Shown: positions 1 through 9,738, counted from the first letter of the stretch. The stretch: 64,000 bases of DNA from Saprospiraceae bacterium (GCA_028280415.1 JANQLV010000019.1:62001-126000); one strand, 5' to 3'. A program made the numbers and translations. Notes: generated from the letters alone by a model not told the origin.

Positions 1-1086
1 GGTAATTATAGCAGCCCTATAGAAAATCCGTCCCGGCGTTTTTTCACCATGCTTGGCACTTTAGTCGGAGGGCGAGTGAGTGTGCCCAGAGCAGGCTTAA
101 GTGCAGCCAAGACCGGATTGACCATTGCGATTAAATATGCGCTCAAGCGCAGACAGTTTGCACCTAAAGATGGCGCTCCGGAAACTTTATTGCTGGACTA
201 TCCAAGTCATCAAAGAAGATTAATGCCTTTGCTGGCCAAATCCTATGCGCTTGATTTTGCGCTGACCTATCTGACAGAGCGCTATGTCAACAGAACGGAG
301 GAGGATATTCGGGAGATTGAAACGCTGGCTGCCGGCCTGAAGTCTTATAGCACCTGGTTCACTACTCAAACGCTACAGGAATGCCGGGAAGCCTGTGGTG
401 GAAAGGGATACCTGACCGAAAACCGGTTCGCTGATCTCAAAGCGGATACGGACATCTATACTACTTTCGAAGGGGATAATACCGTGTTGATGCAACTGGT
501 AGCCAAAGGATTATTATCCGATTTCAAAAAATCTTTTCACGATGAAGGTTTTGTAGCTGTACTGCGGTTATTGGGAGATCGGGTAAGTAGTACGCTTACC
601 GAATACAATCGCTTTTTTACCCGGAATACAGCCATTGAACATTTGTCGGATGAGGATTTTCAACTGGATGCTTTCAAATATCGGGAAAAGAAGTTATTAA
701 TCTCGGTCAGTCAGCGCATGCAAAGATATTTGCGCAAAAAAATACCGGCATACGAAGCATATTTAAGATGCCAAACCCATTTACTGGCATTAGCCGAGGC
801 ATATATCGAGACCCTGGTTCTGGAGCAGTTTATCAAAGTTTATAAAAACATCGAAGATCCAAAGCTCAAAACCGTTCTCAAACGGCTTTGCGATCTCTAT
901 GCACTTTCCACGATAGAAAAGCATAAAGGCTGGTATTTGGAAAGCGAATACATGCAGGCTCCGAAATCAAAAGCTATCCGTCGATTGGTTACCAAACTTT
1001 GTAGAGTAGTACGGGAAGATGCGAGTCTTTTAGTGGAAGCATTTGATATTCCGAAAAATTGTCTGGCTGCACCAATTGCCTTTTGA
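1..1086 (+). CDS. Acyl-CoA dehydrogenase/acyl-CoA oxidase family protein, C-terminal part (5' end outside window)
   Basis: The frame is open from the first base of the window, so the gene begins upstream; the first Met seen, at base 49, is internal. The visible 361 residues cover the C-terminal helical domain of the acyl-CoA dehydrogenase fold (RVSVPRAGLSAAKTGLTIAI, then REACGGKGYLTENR with the typical glycine-rich turn and TTFEGDNTVLMQ, which in this family lies at the catalytic and flavin-binding region). A further helical stretch resembles the acyl-CoA oxidase C-terminal domain. Family role: flavin-dependent alpha-beta oxidation of acyl-CoA in fatty acid breakdown. The long tail after the EGDN motif favours the oxidase-like, long ACAD subgroup over short-chain dehydrogenases; chain-length specificity cannot be told. 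No downstream partner on this strand. Confidence 0.85.
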   Translation, partial: GNYSSPIENPSRRFFTMLGTLVGGRVSVPRAGLSAAKTGLTIAIKYALKRRQFAPKDGAPETLLLDYPSHQRRLMPLLAKSYALDFALTYLTERYVNRTEEDIREIETLAAGLKSYSTWFTTQTLQECREACGGKGYLTENRFADLKADTDIYTTFEGDNTVLMQLVAKGLLSDFKKSFHDEGFVAVLRLLGDRVSSTLTEYNRFFTRNTAIEHLSDEDFQLDAFKYREKKLLISVSQRMQRYLRKKIPAYEAYLRCQTHLLALAEAYIETLVLEQFIKVYKNIEDPKLKTVLKRLCDLYALSTIEKHKGWYLESEYMQAPKSKAIRRLVTKLCRVVREDASLLVEAFDIPKNCLAAPIAF

Positions 1087-1164
1087 GTATAAAAGCTTTA
1101 GACGTTCCAGGACAAGCAAGGTTTATCAAAAGTTGTCAACCGTTGTTTTCCAATTATATGGTTT

Positions 1165-2112
1165 CTAATTCTTTTTAGGATTTCCAGTCTTTTTATCAAA
1201 ACGAGTCAATAGAGAGTCAATAGCATGCCCACTGATATTTTTGAAAAGTAAATCATCGGAATATGCTTTTTGAACTTTTGATTCGCGGTACAAGGGAATC
1301 ACTTTGCCCACATGCTGGTGTAAGGTATTGATCCGGTTGGGACGGGCATTATAGGTCGTAATATCAACTTTGGAAGGATCAAATTTTTTATAGTCAAAGT
1401 CACTGTTATAAGTAATCTCCGAAAGTTCTTTGATCAAGGGTCCGCTGCCCGGGCTCTCAAAGGTTATCGCCTTGCTGTTTTCCTCAATCGCACATAGTTC
1501 TGCTAAAATAGCACCCAGCGAATGTCCGGTATGCACTACTTCGGGTTCTTTATTAAATTGTTCCCGATACGTTTTCTTTGCTTTTTTGGAAAAAGCCCTC
1601 GCTTCATAATATTGTTCCCTGGGAATTTTTCCGGAAAATATCTCATAATCATCGTCTAAATCTCTGACCAAAGCCAGAATGCGTTGGCCAAAATCCTTGT
1701 CCAGTTTATCATCCTCCACAAAAGTACTAATCAGGTTATCCGTTCCGCGATGTGCAATGATGAGTTGTCCGGTAGATTTATCAATATAGGCCTGTCCATA
1801 ATATCCGCCGCTTGCTACTGCTTTCATCGCCAAATAGGCAATTAATTCGCCTTTTTCATCCTTATCACTTAAATCCAGTACTTTGTCCATATCAAGGCTA
1901 TTAAGAAAACCTCCTAAATGATCTGCAAAAGACTTCTCTTTTTCTTCGTAGCTAATAATGGTTTCAAAATCAGTCGGAAGCGTTTTGGTACCATCATTAT
2001 AAACATGAGCGCTCAGTAAAGCATATTCGTAGGGAGTCACACGATTATTCACCTTACACGAAAAACCGGATAGAATAAAACAGAAAAGCAATCCGAAAAG
2101 CGTCCTTTTCAT
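1165..2112 (-). CDS. Lipase class 3-like alpha/beta hydrolase, probable lipoprotein
   Basis: The 315-residue protein starts with a short basic and hydrophobic leader ending at Cys19 (LSGFSC), a plausible though not ideal lipobox, so an outer-membrane or periplasmic lipoprotein is likely. Residues around 118-125 (IIAHRGTDN) match the oxyanion-hole region, and HTGHSLGAILAEL near 195-207 holds the nucleophile elbow GxSxG with the active Ser, as in class 3 lipases and related esterases. ITFESPGSGP follows as in the family. Substrate unknown; phospholipid or glyceride hydrolysis is an inference. It converges on the gene ending at 1086 and is separated by about 240 bp from the next minus-strand gene, so it is probably transcribed alone. 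Confidence 0.7.
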   Translation of the reverse strand: MKRTLFGLLFCFILSGFSCKVNNRVTPYEYALLSAHVYNDGTKTLPTDFETIISYEEKEKSFADHLGGFLNSLDMDKVLDLSDKDEKGELIAYLAMKAVASGGYYGQAYIDKSTGQLIIAHRGTDNLISTFVEDDKLDKDFGQRILALVRDLDDDYEIFSGKIPREQYYEARAFSKKAKKTYREQFNKEPEVVHTGHSLGAILAELCAIEENSKAITFESPGSGPLIKELSEITYNSDFDYKKFDPSKVDITTYNARPNRINTLHQHVGKVIPLYRESKVQKAYSDDLLFKNISGHAIDSLLTRFDKKTGNPKKN

Positions 2113-2348
2113 TTTTAAGTACTTATTTTTTGAAATGAACTGCGATCAAGCAATCAATTACAATCTTAGGACGAAGAGAGATGCGATTTGTTACAGTCCC
2201 GGACTTTATAACAAAAAAGTACTGGTGAACATTTTACAGTTTTTTATTTCCTGTCCCTTTATGAGGAATGAAAGCAGAAACGGTTTAATTATATAATCAT
2301 TTATCAGGGCTCATGTCTCTCCAGGATCATCAAAACTCAAAAGACCAT

Positions 2349-3794
2349 TTACTTAATTATAAGTGGAAAGCTTAAGTATTCTGTTTTTGAACGAATATTT
2401 AAAATATAAAAACCATTGGTCAAATTCTCCGGGATTCGGAATTCTAAGGAAGAAGCATTAGTAGCAACAGGTTCGAGTGCATGGATAAAACTACCAGAAA
2501 TTGTCGTCAGTTCAAAATGGAGATCATTGTTTTCCTCAATGCCGGTCACCGTAAAATATTCCTCTATTGGATTGGGAAACACTTGAAGTTCACTCTTATA
2601 AATTTCACTCGCGGATACTACTTCCGGATCGCGAATTAGCAGTTTATCTTTTCCGTCCCGGTTACAAATGTATATATCCTCAAAACCATCGCCGTTGAAA
2701 TCCGCTTTAGCTATACCAAAAGCTTCGATGGCAATTGGAGAACCGCCAAAAACTAAATCTGTGGCCTCGCTAAATATTCCGGCTCCATTATTGGTATAAG
2801 CATAAATCGGAATACCCAATACATTTGCAACCAAAAGATCGGGATCACCATCAAAATCAAAATCGGTAAAAACGGCATCCAGTGATTGATCCATAAAAGC
2901 TGGCAAATAAGCTTCTGTTACATCCTCGAAAAAACCACTGCCATCATTTAGAAAAAGCCGGTTCTGGGCATCTTTTCCGGGGGAGAACTCCACATTACAC
3001 AGAAAGATATCATCGTCGCCATCCATATCCACATCTTCGAATAATACCGTACGACTATCAATGTTTAGGCCCTGAGGCAAGCGGTCTGTTCCTTCATCCG
3101 TAAAAAAGCCGCTACCATTATTGATCAATAATCTGTTGACATCTTCATTGGCTATAAAAAGATCAATATCCCCATCCATATCTACATCACTTGCTTTAAT
3201 ATCCTGGGTCAAATCCTCTATTAAAGGGATACGGTCAAAAGACTCGTTGATAAATTCTCCTGTACCTCCATTATTAATCAGTATCATATTTTGTCCATCA
3301 TTACCCAACATCAAATCCGGTATATCATCATTATTAAAATCTTCTGCCAATACCGCCCGACAAACTGTAAAAGGCAAAGATATCGAAGGTGTTTCCAAAG
3401 TACCATCACCTACATTCCAGTAATACTCATGTTCAAAGTCATCTTCACTTACAAAAATGATATCCTTTGCACCATTTAGATCAAAATCGGCAACAGCAAT
3501 AGCTTCACTATCGTGTTCTTCGCCAGCTGGAATGCCTACATTTCCCCGAACAAAAACGCCAAGTCCATTATTTAACAGGATTACATTATTTTGAAATTCA
3601 TGTGCCAGGATTATATCCATATCACCATCTGAATCAATATCGACTGCTAATACATCTTTGGCCTGAGCAGATGTACCATTATCAGGCAGGTTGGCAGAGG
3701 CATCAATATAATACTGTGAAAAGGAAGTTTTTGCAAAGAAAAGAAATGCAAAAAACATTGAACTGATAAGCATTGGTCTGGCAGCTGATCTCAT
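2349..3794 (-). CDS. FG-GAP/VCBS-repeat secreted protein with T9SS type A sorting domain
   Basis: A signal peptide of about 26 residues (ending near KTSFSQ) is followed by some seven Asp-rich repeats of the form DxDxDGDxDI (for example DIDSDGDMDI, DVDMDGDIDLF, DFDFDGDPDL). These are FG-GAP/VCBS calcium-binding blades, expected to fold as an integrin-like beta-propeller. The last 80 residues (from VFPNPIEEYFTVTG to YLSFPLIIK) form a type A T9SS C-terminal domain that directs export across the outer membrane and surface attachment. No catalytic domain is visible; adhesion or ligand binding is the likely role. It stands alone on the minus strand and is one of several T9SS cargo genes in this part of the window. 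Confidence 0.85.
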   Translation of the reverse strand: MRSAARPMLISSMFFAFLFFAKTSFSQYYIDASANLPDNGTSAQAKDVLAVDIDSDGDMDIILAHEFQNNVILLNNGLGVFVRGNVGIPAGEEHDSEAIAVADFDLNGAKDIIFVSEDDFEHEYYWNVGDGTLETPSISLPFTVCRAVLAEDFNNDDIPDLMLGNDGQNMILINNGGTGEFINESFDRIPLIEDLTQDIKASDVDMDGDIDLFIANEDVNRLLINNGSGFFTDEGTDRLPQGLNIDSRTVLFEDVDMDGDDDIFLCNVEFSPGKDAQNRLFLNDGSGFFEDVTEAYLPAFMDQSLDAVFTDFDFDGDPDLLVANVLGIPIYAYTNNGAGIFSEATDLVFGGSPIAIEAFGIAKADFNGDGFEDIYICNRDGKDKLLIRDPEVVSASEIYKSELQVFPNPIEEYFTVTGIEENNDLHFELTTISGSFIHALEPVATNASSLEFRIPENLTNGFYILNIRSKTEYLSFPLIIK

Positions 3795-4023
3795 GGGATT
3801 GATTTATACCTGAAACAAGCTGATTAACATTTTAAGTTTCCAAAGCACTTGTTCTTTCCAGGGTTCAGGTTGATTAAAAAACAGTCATTTTATTACTACT
3901 TCGAACAAGTAATAATTATTCACAAAGTTATGAATAAACAGTAAGCTCACAATGACATAATCAGAGTATTTTAAGCGGCAGAATGACCAATCTCAACTTT
4001 GTTTTGGGATAGCCGGGTTGCTT

Positions 4024-4668
4024 TTATTTTAATAGCAGGTTCAGGTTCAATTCGGAGTATTCATCAATTATATAATCTGCATTTTGTAAATTTCTGTTTT
4101 TCCTTGAATTAGTAAATGCAATTACGGATATTCCGGCCTTCTTTGCCGAGATAATTCCCGAATTGGAATCTTCGATAACAATACAGTCTTCCGCAGATTC
4201 ATTCAATTTCCTCAAGGCCGTCAAATAGACATCGGGTTCCGGTTTACCGTTTTTCTCAAATTCTGCCGAAACAATAACGTCAAAAAAAGTACTCAGTCCC
4301 ATTTTATTTAATACTCTGGGGATAATTTTGAAAGGTGAATTAGTGGCCAAGCCTATTTTTAGTCCTTCCGATTTAAGTTTCTCTATCGTCTCTTTTATCC
4401 CTGAGATTTCACAATCTTCGCTTTCTATCAGCTCAATTACCCGTTCGATTACCATTTGCTCCACTTCATCTAATGTCCGGTTATTCCAGGGAAATTTGGA
4501 AAACCAAAATTTAGTGACTTCTGTAGTCGTCATCGCCCGGGTCACTTCGCAAGATTCAAAATCCATTTTTACTCCCAGGGAAGAAAAGATTTCTTTTTCC
4601 GCCCTTTGCCATAAGCCTTCTGAATCGACAATAACCCCATCCATATCAAATATTATTGCTTTCTTCAT
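4024..4668 (-). CDS. HAD-superfamily sugar-phosphate phosphatase (beta-phosphoglucomutase/HxpB-like)
   Basis: The 214-residue protein has all HAD motifs in order: DMDGVIVDSE at residues 8-17 (nucleophile and acid Asp), LATNSP near 107 (motif II Thr/Ser), Lys of NGKPEPDVY near 141 (motif III) and VIEDSNSGI near 165 (motif IV, Mg binding). The helical cap between motifs I and II and the ESGLWQRAE-like start are typical of subfamily IA enzymes such as hexitol/2-deoxyglucose-6-phosphatase (YniC/HxpB) and beta-phosphoglucomutase. HxpB-like phosphatase fits best because of the short cap and context without maltose-phosphorylase genes, but substrate is not certain. Monocistronic; cytosolic. Confidence 0.8.
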   Translation of the reverse strand: MKKAIIFDMDGVIVDSEGLWQRAEKEIFSSLGVKMDFESCEVTRAMTTTEVTKFWFSKFPWNNRTLDEVEQMVIERVIELIESEDCEISGIKETIEKLKSEGLKIGLATNSPFKIIPRVLNKMGLSTFFDVIVSAEFEKNGKPEPDVYLTALRKLNESAEDCIVIEDSNSGIISAKKAGISVIAFTNSRKNRNLQNADYIIDEYSELNLNLLLK

Positions 4669-5066
4669 TTTCTATTTATTAGAATATACTTTGAGTTAGT
4701 ATTAAATAACAATAGGTGCCATTCCGGATGACAGGTGCTTAAGCTTTCACCCCTAATATTGCCTTTAATAATAGGCCGATGTAATATAAGAAATCCTGGC
4801 AATTGGTATATATTCAATATTGTATAATTTGTTACTCCCGAGAATGAAGCTATAAGGATCGGCATGGCATCGCATAGCTGTCGATAAGCCACATTATTCC
4901 CTGTATTTAGTATATTACACTTCCTTTGACACTTTGTACGTTGACTATTATAAAAAACGCCTGTTTTGGCAGCAAGCCAAGTATAGGACGTACTCAGATC
5001 AAATCGAATTTTCAATCCTTTGATATTTAGTAAAAAGAGAACATATACAATATAAATACGATAAAA
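4669..5066. other. Gap without a convincing gene
   Basis: About 400 bases between the HAD phosphatase and the YdeI-like gene. A minus-strand open frame of 116 codons runs through most of it, but its composition (many Cys, Asn, Ile and no recognisable domain) and lack of a sensible start region speak against a gene. No terminator or repeat was seen. It presumably holds the divergent promoters of the two neighbours. Confidence 0.4.
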
Positions 5067-5558
5067 ATGGGTGCAGAAAAACCGCTCGTGAATTCCAGTT
5101 ATTTATTAAAGAAGTTTCCCGGAAAGGGAGGCTGGACCTATGCTGAAATCCCGGAAGTCCTTCAAAATAAAAACAATCCTTTTGGCTGGGTAAAAGTAAA
5201 AGGCTTCGTTGATGATTACGAATTAAAGCAATACAAATTAATGCCGATGGGAGATGGAAAATTATTCTTACCGGTAAAAAAGGAAATTAGAAAACGAATA
5301 AAAAAAGAAGCAGGCGATTATGTGAAAATCAGACTTTATCCCGATTACTCCAGGATAGAAATACCGGAAGAAATAATCGATTGTCTTAAAAATGAATCAC
5401 AAGAAGTTTACGAAACGTTTTTATCTTTTACGGAAGGCGAACAAAAAGCCTATCTGGACTGGATTGAAAATGCAAAAACAGAGGATACTAAAGTGAAAAG
5501 AATTGTTGTGATGATTGAGAGGTTAAGAAAAAAAATGAAATTCCATGAGAAGGAATAA
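5067..5558 (+). CDS. YdeI/OmdA-like protein with DUF1905-type N-terminal domain
   Basis: The protein of 163 residues begins with a small beta-barrel resembling DUF1905 (residues about 15-95: GGWTYAEIPEV, FGWVKVKGFVDDYELKQYKLMPMG, then KKEIRKRIKKEAGDYVKIRLYPD). The C-terminal part (YETFLSFTEGEQKAYLDWI...AKTEDTKVKRIVVMIERL) matches the YdeI/OmpD-associated helical module. Proteins of this family are cytosolic and poorly characterised; YdeI homologues have been linked to resistance to antimicrobial peptides, but no activity can be read from the sequence here. No signal peptide, no operon partner. Assignment to the family is good, function unknown. Confidence 0.75.
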   Translation: MGAEKPLVNSSYLLKKFPGKGGWTYAEIPEVLQNKNNPFGWVKVKGFVDDYELKQYKLMPMGDGKLFLPVKKEIRKRIKKEAGDYVKIRLYPDYSRIEIPEEIIDCLKNESQEVYETFLSFTEGEQKAYLDWIENAKTEDTKVKRIVVMIERLRKKMKFHEKE

Positions 5559-5717
5559 AAGAAATACGGATAGATAAAGTATCAAAACTTTTGTCTGCGA
5601 AAATCATATTCAATTTTCTACCATATCTAAACAGCAAATCTTTTAATTCCTACTACCGCAAAAGCTTACAGCTAAATGCCTCTAATGCATCTAGTTGCCA
5701 TTGTCATTTTATAATAT

Positions 5718-7394
5718 TTATTTTTGGATCATAAACTTCCGATAAGCCTTCTTTGCACCATCATCAAACATTGCAATATAGAAATGCTGTTCAAAGGTAG
5801 AGAAATCGAAATTAAGATAGTTCATTCCTTCAGAAAGTGCAATCGTTCGAGCTAAAACCAGATTACCCGCCAAATCATAAAAAGACAAGGATATTTCTTT
5901 ATTTTCCTTCGAATAATAATTCAAATTCACTTCTGCTGATGGACTTGGATTAGGATAAAAGGCTCCAATCTGATCGCCTGAACTTCTAAAGTTTATCACC
6001 ACTATCTTGCTATATTCAAATTGACCATCCAGGTCTTTTTGTTTTAGCCGATAGTAATTCATTGCTGCCCCCGGATTTTCATCAATGAATATATATTCCT
6101 GCTGTTCATAAGTCGTTCCGCTTCCTTTTATTTCTCCTATCCTATTAAATTCAATACCATCCCGACTCCTTTGAATTTCGAAGCTTTCATTGTTGAGTTC
6201 AGTATTGGTTAGCCAGGTTAAATTGATATGCTGGTTCTTTTGCTCTGCCCGAAAGGAACTTAGCTCAACGGGTAAAATGACATTTGAAATCCTGAAAACA
6301 TTATCACTGGCACTGCCCCCGACATAAGCATTCCCCAATCCATCCAAGACAACCGATCTTGGATTATCCAGAATATTTCCACCGCCGTCTCCCGTTGCAT
6401 CTATGATTTCCGTAATCACGCCACCAGGAGTAATTTTGAAAGCATTGTCGCTATTGGCGCCAGCTACCAATACCGTTCCATCTCCGGTTACCGTAAGTCC
6501 TCTTGGATTATCCAGCGGATTTCCAGCTCCATCCCCCGTTGCATCTATGATCTCCGTAATCACGCCACCCGGAGTAATTTTAAACACATTGTCGGTCGTA
6601 CTACCTGCCACATAAACGTTCCCCGCATCATCAACAGCTAATTGATGGGCGAAATCTAAAGTATTCCCAGCTCCATCTCCGGTTGCATCTATGATTTCGG
6701 TAATTACACCGCCAGGAGTAATTTTAAACACATTGTCCGTATTGGCCGCCGAAACAAAAACATTACCTGAGCCATCTACCGCTATTTTCCTCGAGTTATC
6801 CATTGTGTTTCCAGAGCCATCCCCTGTTGCATCTATGATTTCGGTAATCACACCACCCGGAGTAATTTTAAAGGCATTATCACTGTTTGAGCCAACCACA
6901 TAAACATTCTCCGAGCCATCTACCGCAACCCCCCTCGGAACATCCAGCATATTTCCGCCTCCGTCTCCTGTTGCGTCTATGATCTCGGTAATCACGCCAC
7001 CAGGAGTAATTTTAAAAGCATTATCACTAGTAGCACCGCTACCAACCACATATGCATTCCCCGAACCATCTATTGCAACGTGTCTTGGGGCATCCAGGGT
7101 ATTCGTTCCATCCCCCGTTGCATCTATGATTTCGGTAATCACGCCACCAGGAGTAATTTTGAAGACATTATCACTCGAACTGCCAACTACAAAAATATTA
7201 TCTGAGGCATCCCTTGCCAAACCGATTATGTTATCCAATACATTTCCTCCGCCATCTCCCGTTGCATCTATAATTTCGGTAATTTGTGCGGATGTCGTTG
7301 CACTTAGACCAAGAAGTATTAAACAAAAAATTACTTTCTCCTTGAATAGCTGGTAAGAAGTGATTTGATGAAATTGAAAATATAATGCCTTCAT
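5718..7394 (-). CDS. Seven-unit NHL/SBBP-like beta-propeller protein with T9SS type A sorting domain
   Basis: The protein is 558 residues long. A hydrophobic export signal near residues 20-36 (KVIFCLILLGLSATTSAQ) is followed by seven tandem units of about 48 residues, each starting ITEIIDATGDG, with a central LDxPRxVAVDGxGNVYV strand and SDNxFKITPGGV at the end. The pattern and count fit one seven-bladed propeller of the NHL or SBBP type. Next comes a fibronectin-like linker (LPVELSSFRAEQ, NESFEIQRSRDG, YYRLKQKDLDG), very common before T9SS tails, then a type A sorting domain (AFYPNPSPSAEV to KAYRKFMIQK). The Met at 7394 leaves 19 residues before the hydrophobic core, so a start at an internal codon is possible, though no better Met is present. 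Binding or structural surface protein; no enzyme motif seen. Confidence 0.85.
   Translation of the reverse strand: MKALYFQFHQITSYQLFKEKVIFCLILLGLSATTSAQITEIIDATGDGGGNVLDNIIGLARDASDNIFVVGSSSDNVFKITPGGVITEIIDATGDGTNTLDAPRHVAIDGSGNAYVVGSGATSDNAFKITPGGVITEIIDATGDGGGNMLDVPRGVAVDGSENVYVVGSNSDNAFKITPGGVITEIIDATGDGSGNTMDNSRKIAVDGSGNVFVSAANTDNVFKITPGGVITEIIDATGDGAGNTLDFAHQLAVDDAGNVYVAGSTTDNVFKITPGGVITEIIDATGDGAGNPLDNPRGLTVTGDGTVLVAGANSDNAFKITPGGVITEIIDATGDGGGNILDNPRSVVLDGLGNAYVGGSASDNVFRISNVILPVELSSFRAEQKNQHINLTWLTNTELNNESFEIQRSRDGIEFNRIGEIKGSGTTYEQQEYIFIDENPGAAMNYYRLKQKDLDGQFEYSKIVVINFRSSGDQIGAFYPNPSPSAEVNLNYYSKENKEISLSFYDLAGNLVLARTIALSEGMNYLNFDFSTFEQHFYIAMFDDGAKKAYRKFMIQK
6288..7290 (-). repeat. Seven tandem ~144-bp coding repeats
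   Basis: The motif GTTGCATCTATGAT recurs on the plus strand at about 6394, 6538, 6682, 6826, 6970 (with one change), 7117 and 7261. Spacing is 144 bp except once (147 bp, a one-codon insertion, SGATSDN). Each unit encodes one 48-residue propeller blade on the minus strand. The first and last thirds of each unit are nearly identical in DNA while the middle varies, which points to recent duplication or gene conversion. Confidence 0.9.
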
Positions 7395-8247
7395 TAATTG
7401 AGATTTTTTGATTATCGTTATTGAAGAATAATTAGGTATACATACAACAAGATTCCAAGCGGGAATGCAAAATTATTAATAGTAAAAGTACTCATTGTAA
7501 GAGGCGGTTCTGCAGGAGTAATAAACAACAGTATCATCCGCTAAAATCCAGACACGAACAAATACTAAAAGTGCATGAAATAAAAAGTAAAGATTAAAAT
7601 ATTTCATTTTAATAGTTTTAAGGGATTATTTTAATAAGTAAAAAGCAAAAAATAGTATAATTAAATCCTTTAAGTGGACTCAAAAATTTTATTGCACCAG
7701 TAATTTTAATTTGACATTGACCTACTATATGATTTGTGGATCACTTTCTCCCGGCACCTGCTTCTATACACCAATTACTAAGTGTTAGTGGAAATGTTTA
7801 AATGGTATGCTGTTATATGGCTGATGAAAGCTCTTGGTTTTCGGGATATTCTCCTTTATTATCATAAGACAGGATCAAAGCATTGATGCTCCATGCACTA
7901 TTTTGAGCGGATGATAATACTTGTAAAACAAGCGATTATAGAAGTGCTGTTTGAGCTTTCATCATTTTTAAAGTTTGGTATTTGGCTTTGTATCAGAAAA
8001 GGAAAAGTATGATCCTCAAATACACCAGTTGGTAGGTCTCTACAATAAATCTATTAGCAAGTGATATGCCAAAACATTAAGTATACGCACACAGAAGAAA
8101 TCAGCAAAAGCAAAAAACATTTAAAGCAAAATATTCAGTCTTTTTTGTCAGAAAGTATTCAATTAATTACAGAAGCTGTCCAAAAGTATTGGTTGCTTTG
8201 TGAAAGTATTTTGAGTTTAATACATTTTATTATAAAAATCAAATAAG
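7395..8247. other. 850-bp AT-rich gap with short coding-like scraps
   Basis: No intact gene is supported. On the plus strand a frame from 7893 to 8012 (starting MHYFERMIILVKQAII) overlaps another from 7978 to 8064 (ending YDPQIHQLVGLYNKSISK and stop). Together these read like the 3' end of a protein broken by a frameshift, but the family is not recognised. A 61-codon Lys/Ile/Ser-rich frame at 8061-8246 ends two bases before the convergent neighbour's stop and is probably chance. The rest is very AT-rich. Confidence 0.3.
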
Positions 8248-9738
8248 CTATTGAATAATGAGCTTTTTACTGATCAGATTTTTACCTGTATTCAAATTGA
8301 GAAAGTAAATTCCCTTGACAAATTCTTCCAGAGGAAGATTGATTTTTTGATAGGCGCTTAGAGTCGTTGTGAAAAGGAACCTTCCGGAATGATCAACAAT
8401 ATCGAGTTGGTATTGCACTTCTTTATTCAAACCTGCCAAATTAATGGTAACAAATGAGGATGCAGGATTAGGGTAAACTTCAAATTTTATTTGTTCCCGT
8501 TCATTCTCTTTAACACCCACCCAGCATCCATAAGTCGCATTTATGTATTTGGGAATAGCACCTGTTTGTATTTTAAGTACATTGGAAAATTGTGATATAA
8601 AAACAGAATCCAGATTATTCTCATCTGCCCATTTAGCAGCTACCCAGTCCAGGCTAAATGACCCAAAGCTTTGCGGTGCATCACTGGGGTTTTTGAAGTA
8701 ATCCAATTGACGATTAATCACTAAAGTATCTGTTTGACCGGATATCGGGTTCAAAATCAATATTTGTTTATCCAGAAACGAATTAGTTGAATCTGAAACA
8801 GGTTGAAAGGTGAAAAACCGATCTCCTTTGAATTCATTATTTGTTGCTCTGAGTCCGGATTCTGAATATATCCTAGACTGAGAAAGTGAACCATCTGCCA
8901 GATTTAGAACAGATAATACAGCCATTGAATCGCCAGGGGAACTAATAATAAACAAAGAGTCTCCCGATTTTATCAGCTCTTGTGCATTGGAAACGGAGTC
9001 ATTTAATAGATAAGTTTGAATTAAATTATTTTGAGCAATACTGTATTGATATAATGTTTCATCACCGGTTGTATCCGGGCCGGCCAGAAAGAGATGGTCT
9101 TCATCCACTTCGAATAATTCAGGCTCAAAATGGAAACTAAAACCAGCCTGCTCCTGAAGTTCCGGATAGGAATAGTATTTAATAGTATAGTTCACAGAAT
9201 CTTTAATCAACAAGACAATAGGATCGGTAAATTCAAAAGAAAATTCTTTTGCAACTTTCAAAATATCAGGAACAAAGATCGCATTGGCAGCCGTTATTTC
9301 ATGAGAATACGGATCAAATTCAGGAGGAATGAAATAGGAAAATAATCCGGTATCAGAGATGACTACATAGGGAGATTCTTGTCCATAATCATTGTGAATA
9401 ATTGAGGAATTTTCAAGCCATGATTCTCTTTGGAAGGCGAGCCCTTTGATCTCATTACCCGGAATGGTATCTAAAATATTGTACTTCAAATCCCAATCAT
9501 AGGTCAGCGCACCAATTAAAGGAAGCTGCCCCGATGCCGAATCTCCGGTTGAAGGAATCAAAAAATTACCTATCCCGCAACCGTTAAACGTTTTTAAGAC
9601 CAAACTACTGATATGCCCCTCTATTATTATCGCATCGTCATAAGCGTAATCAGAGTATGAATTTGTTTCCTCCTTTTGTGTTTTAAGGAAAATCAATAAA
9701 AAAAATCCCAAACTTGTAATGGATAATAATAGCTTCAT
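8248..9738 (-). CDS. Secreted protein with T9SS type A sorting domain, N-terminal domain unidentified
   Basis: I place the start at the Met encoded at 9738, because MKLLLSITSLGFFLLIFLK is a normal export signal; an in-frame Met 26 codons upstream would bury it. After the signal, about 400 residues of beta-rich sequence contain no family I recognise; segments such as QYSIAQNNLIQTYLLNDSV and SVLNLADGSLSQSRIYSESG look like repeated strands of a WD/PQQ-like propeller. The last 75 residues (EVYPNPASSFVTINLAGLN, GIYFLNLNTGKNLISKKLIIQ) are a type A T9SS sorting domain. Hence it is exported and attached to or released from the cell surface. Role unknown. Confidence 0.75.
   Translation of the reverse strand: MKLLLSITSLGFFLLIFLKTQKEETNSYSDYAYDDAIIIEGHISSLVLKTFNGCGIGNFLIPSTGDSASGQLPLIGALTYDWDLKYNILDTIPGNEIKGLAFQRESWLENSSIIHNDYGQESPYVVISDTGLFSYFIPPEFDPYSHEITAANAIFVPDILKVAKEFSFEFTDPIVLLIKDSVNYTIKYYSYPELQEQAGFSFHFEPELFEVDEDHLFLAGPDTTGDETLYQYSIAQNNLIQTYLLNDSVSNAQELIKSGDSLFIISSPGDSMAVLSVLNLADGSLSQSRIYSESGLRATNNEFKGDRFFTFQPVSDSTNSFLDKQILILNPISGQTDTLVINRQLDYFKNPSDAPQSFGSFSLDWVAAKWADENNLDSVFISQFSNVLKIQTGAIPKYINATYGCWVGVKENEREQIKFEVYPNPASSFVTINLAGLNKEVQYQLDIVDHSGRFLFTTTLSAYQKINLPLEEFVKGIYFLNLNTGKNLISKKLIIQ

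Noticed and set aside
4665-5015. Minus-strand frame of 116 codons
   Set aside because: No family, odd composition with scattered Cys, no supporting start or operon context.
6403-7356. Three plus-strand frames with MISVITPPGVILK repeats
   Set aside because: They are the antisense of the propeller repeats encoded on the minus strand; the repetition is a consequence of that gene.
8061-8246. Plus-strand 61-codon frame
   Set aside because: Lys/Ile/Ser-rich AT-driven sequence ending against the convergent gene; no family.
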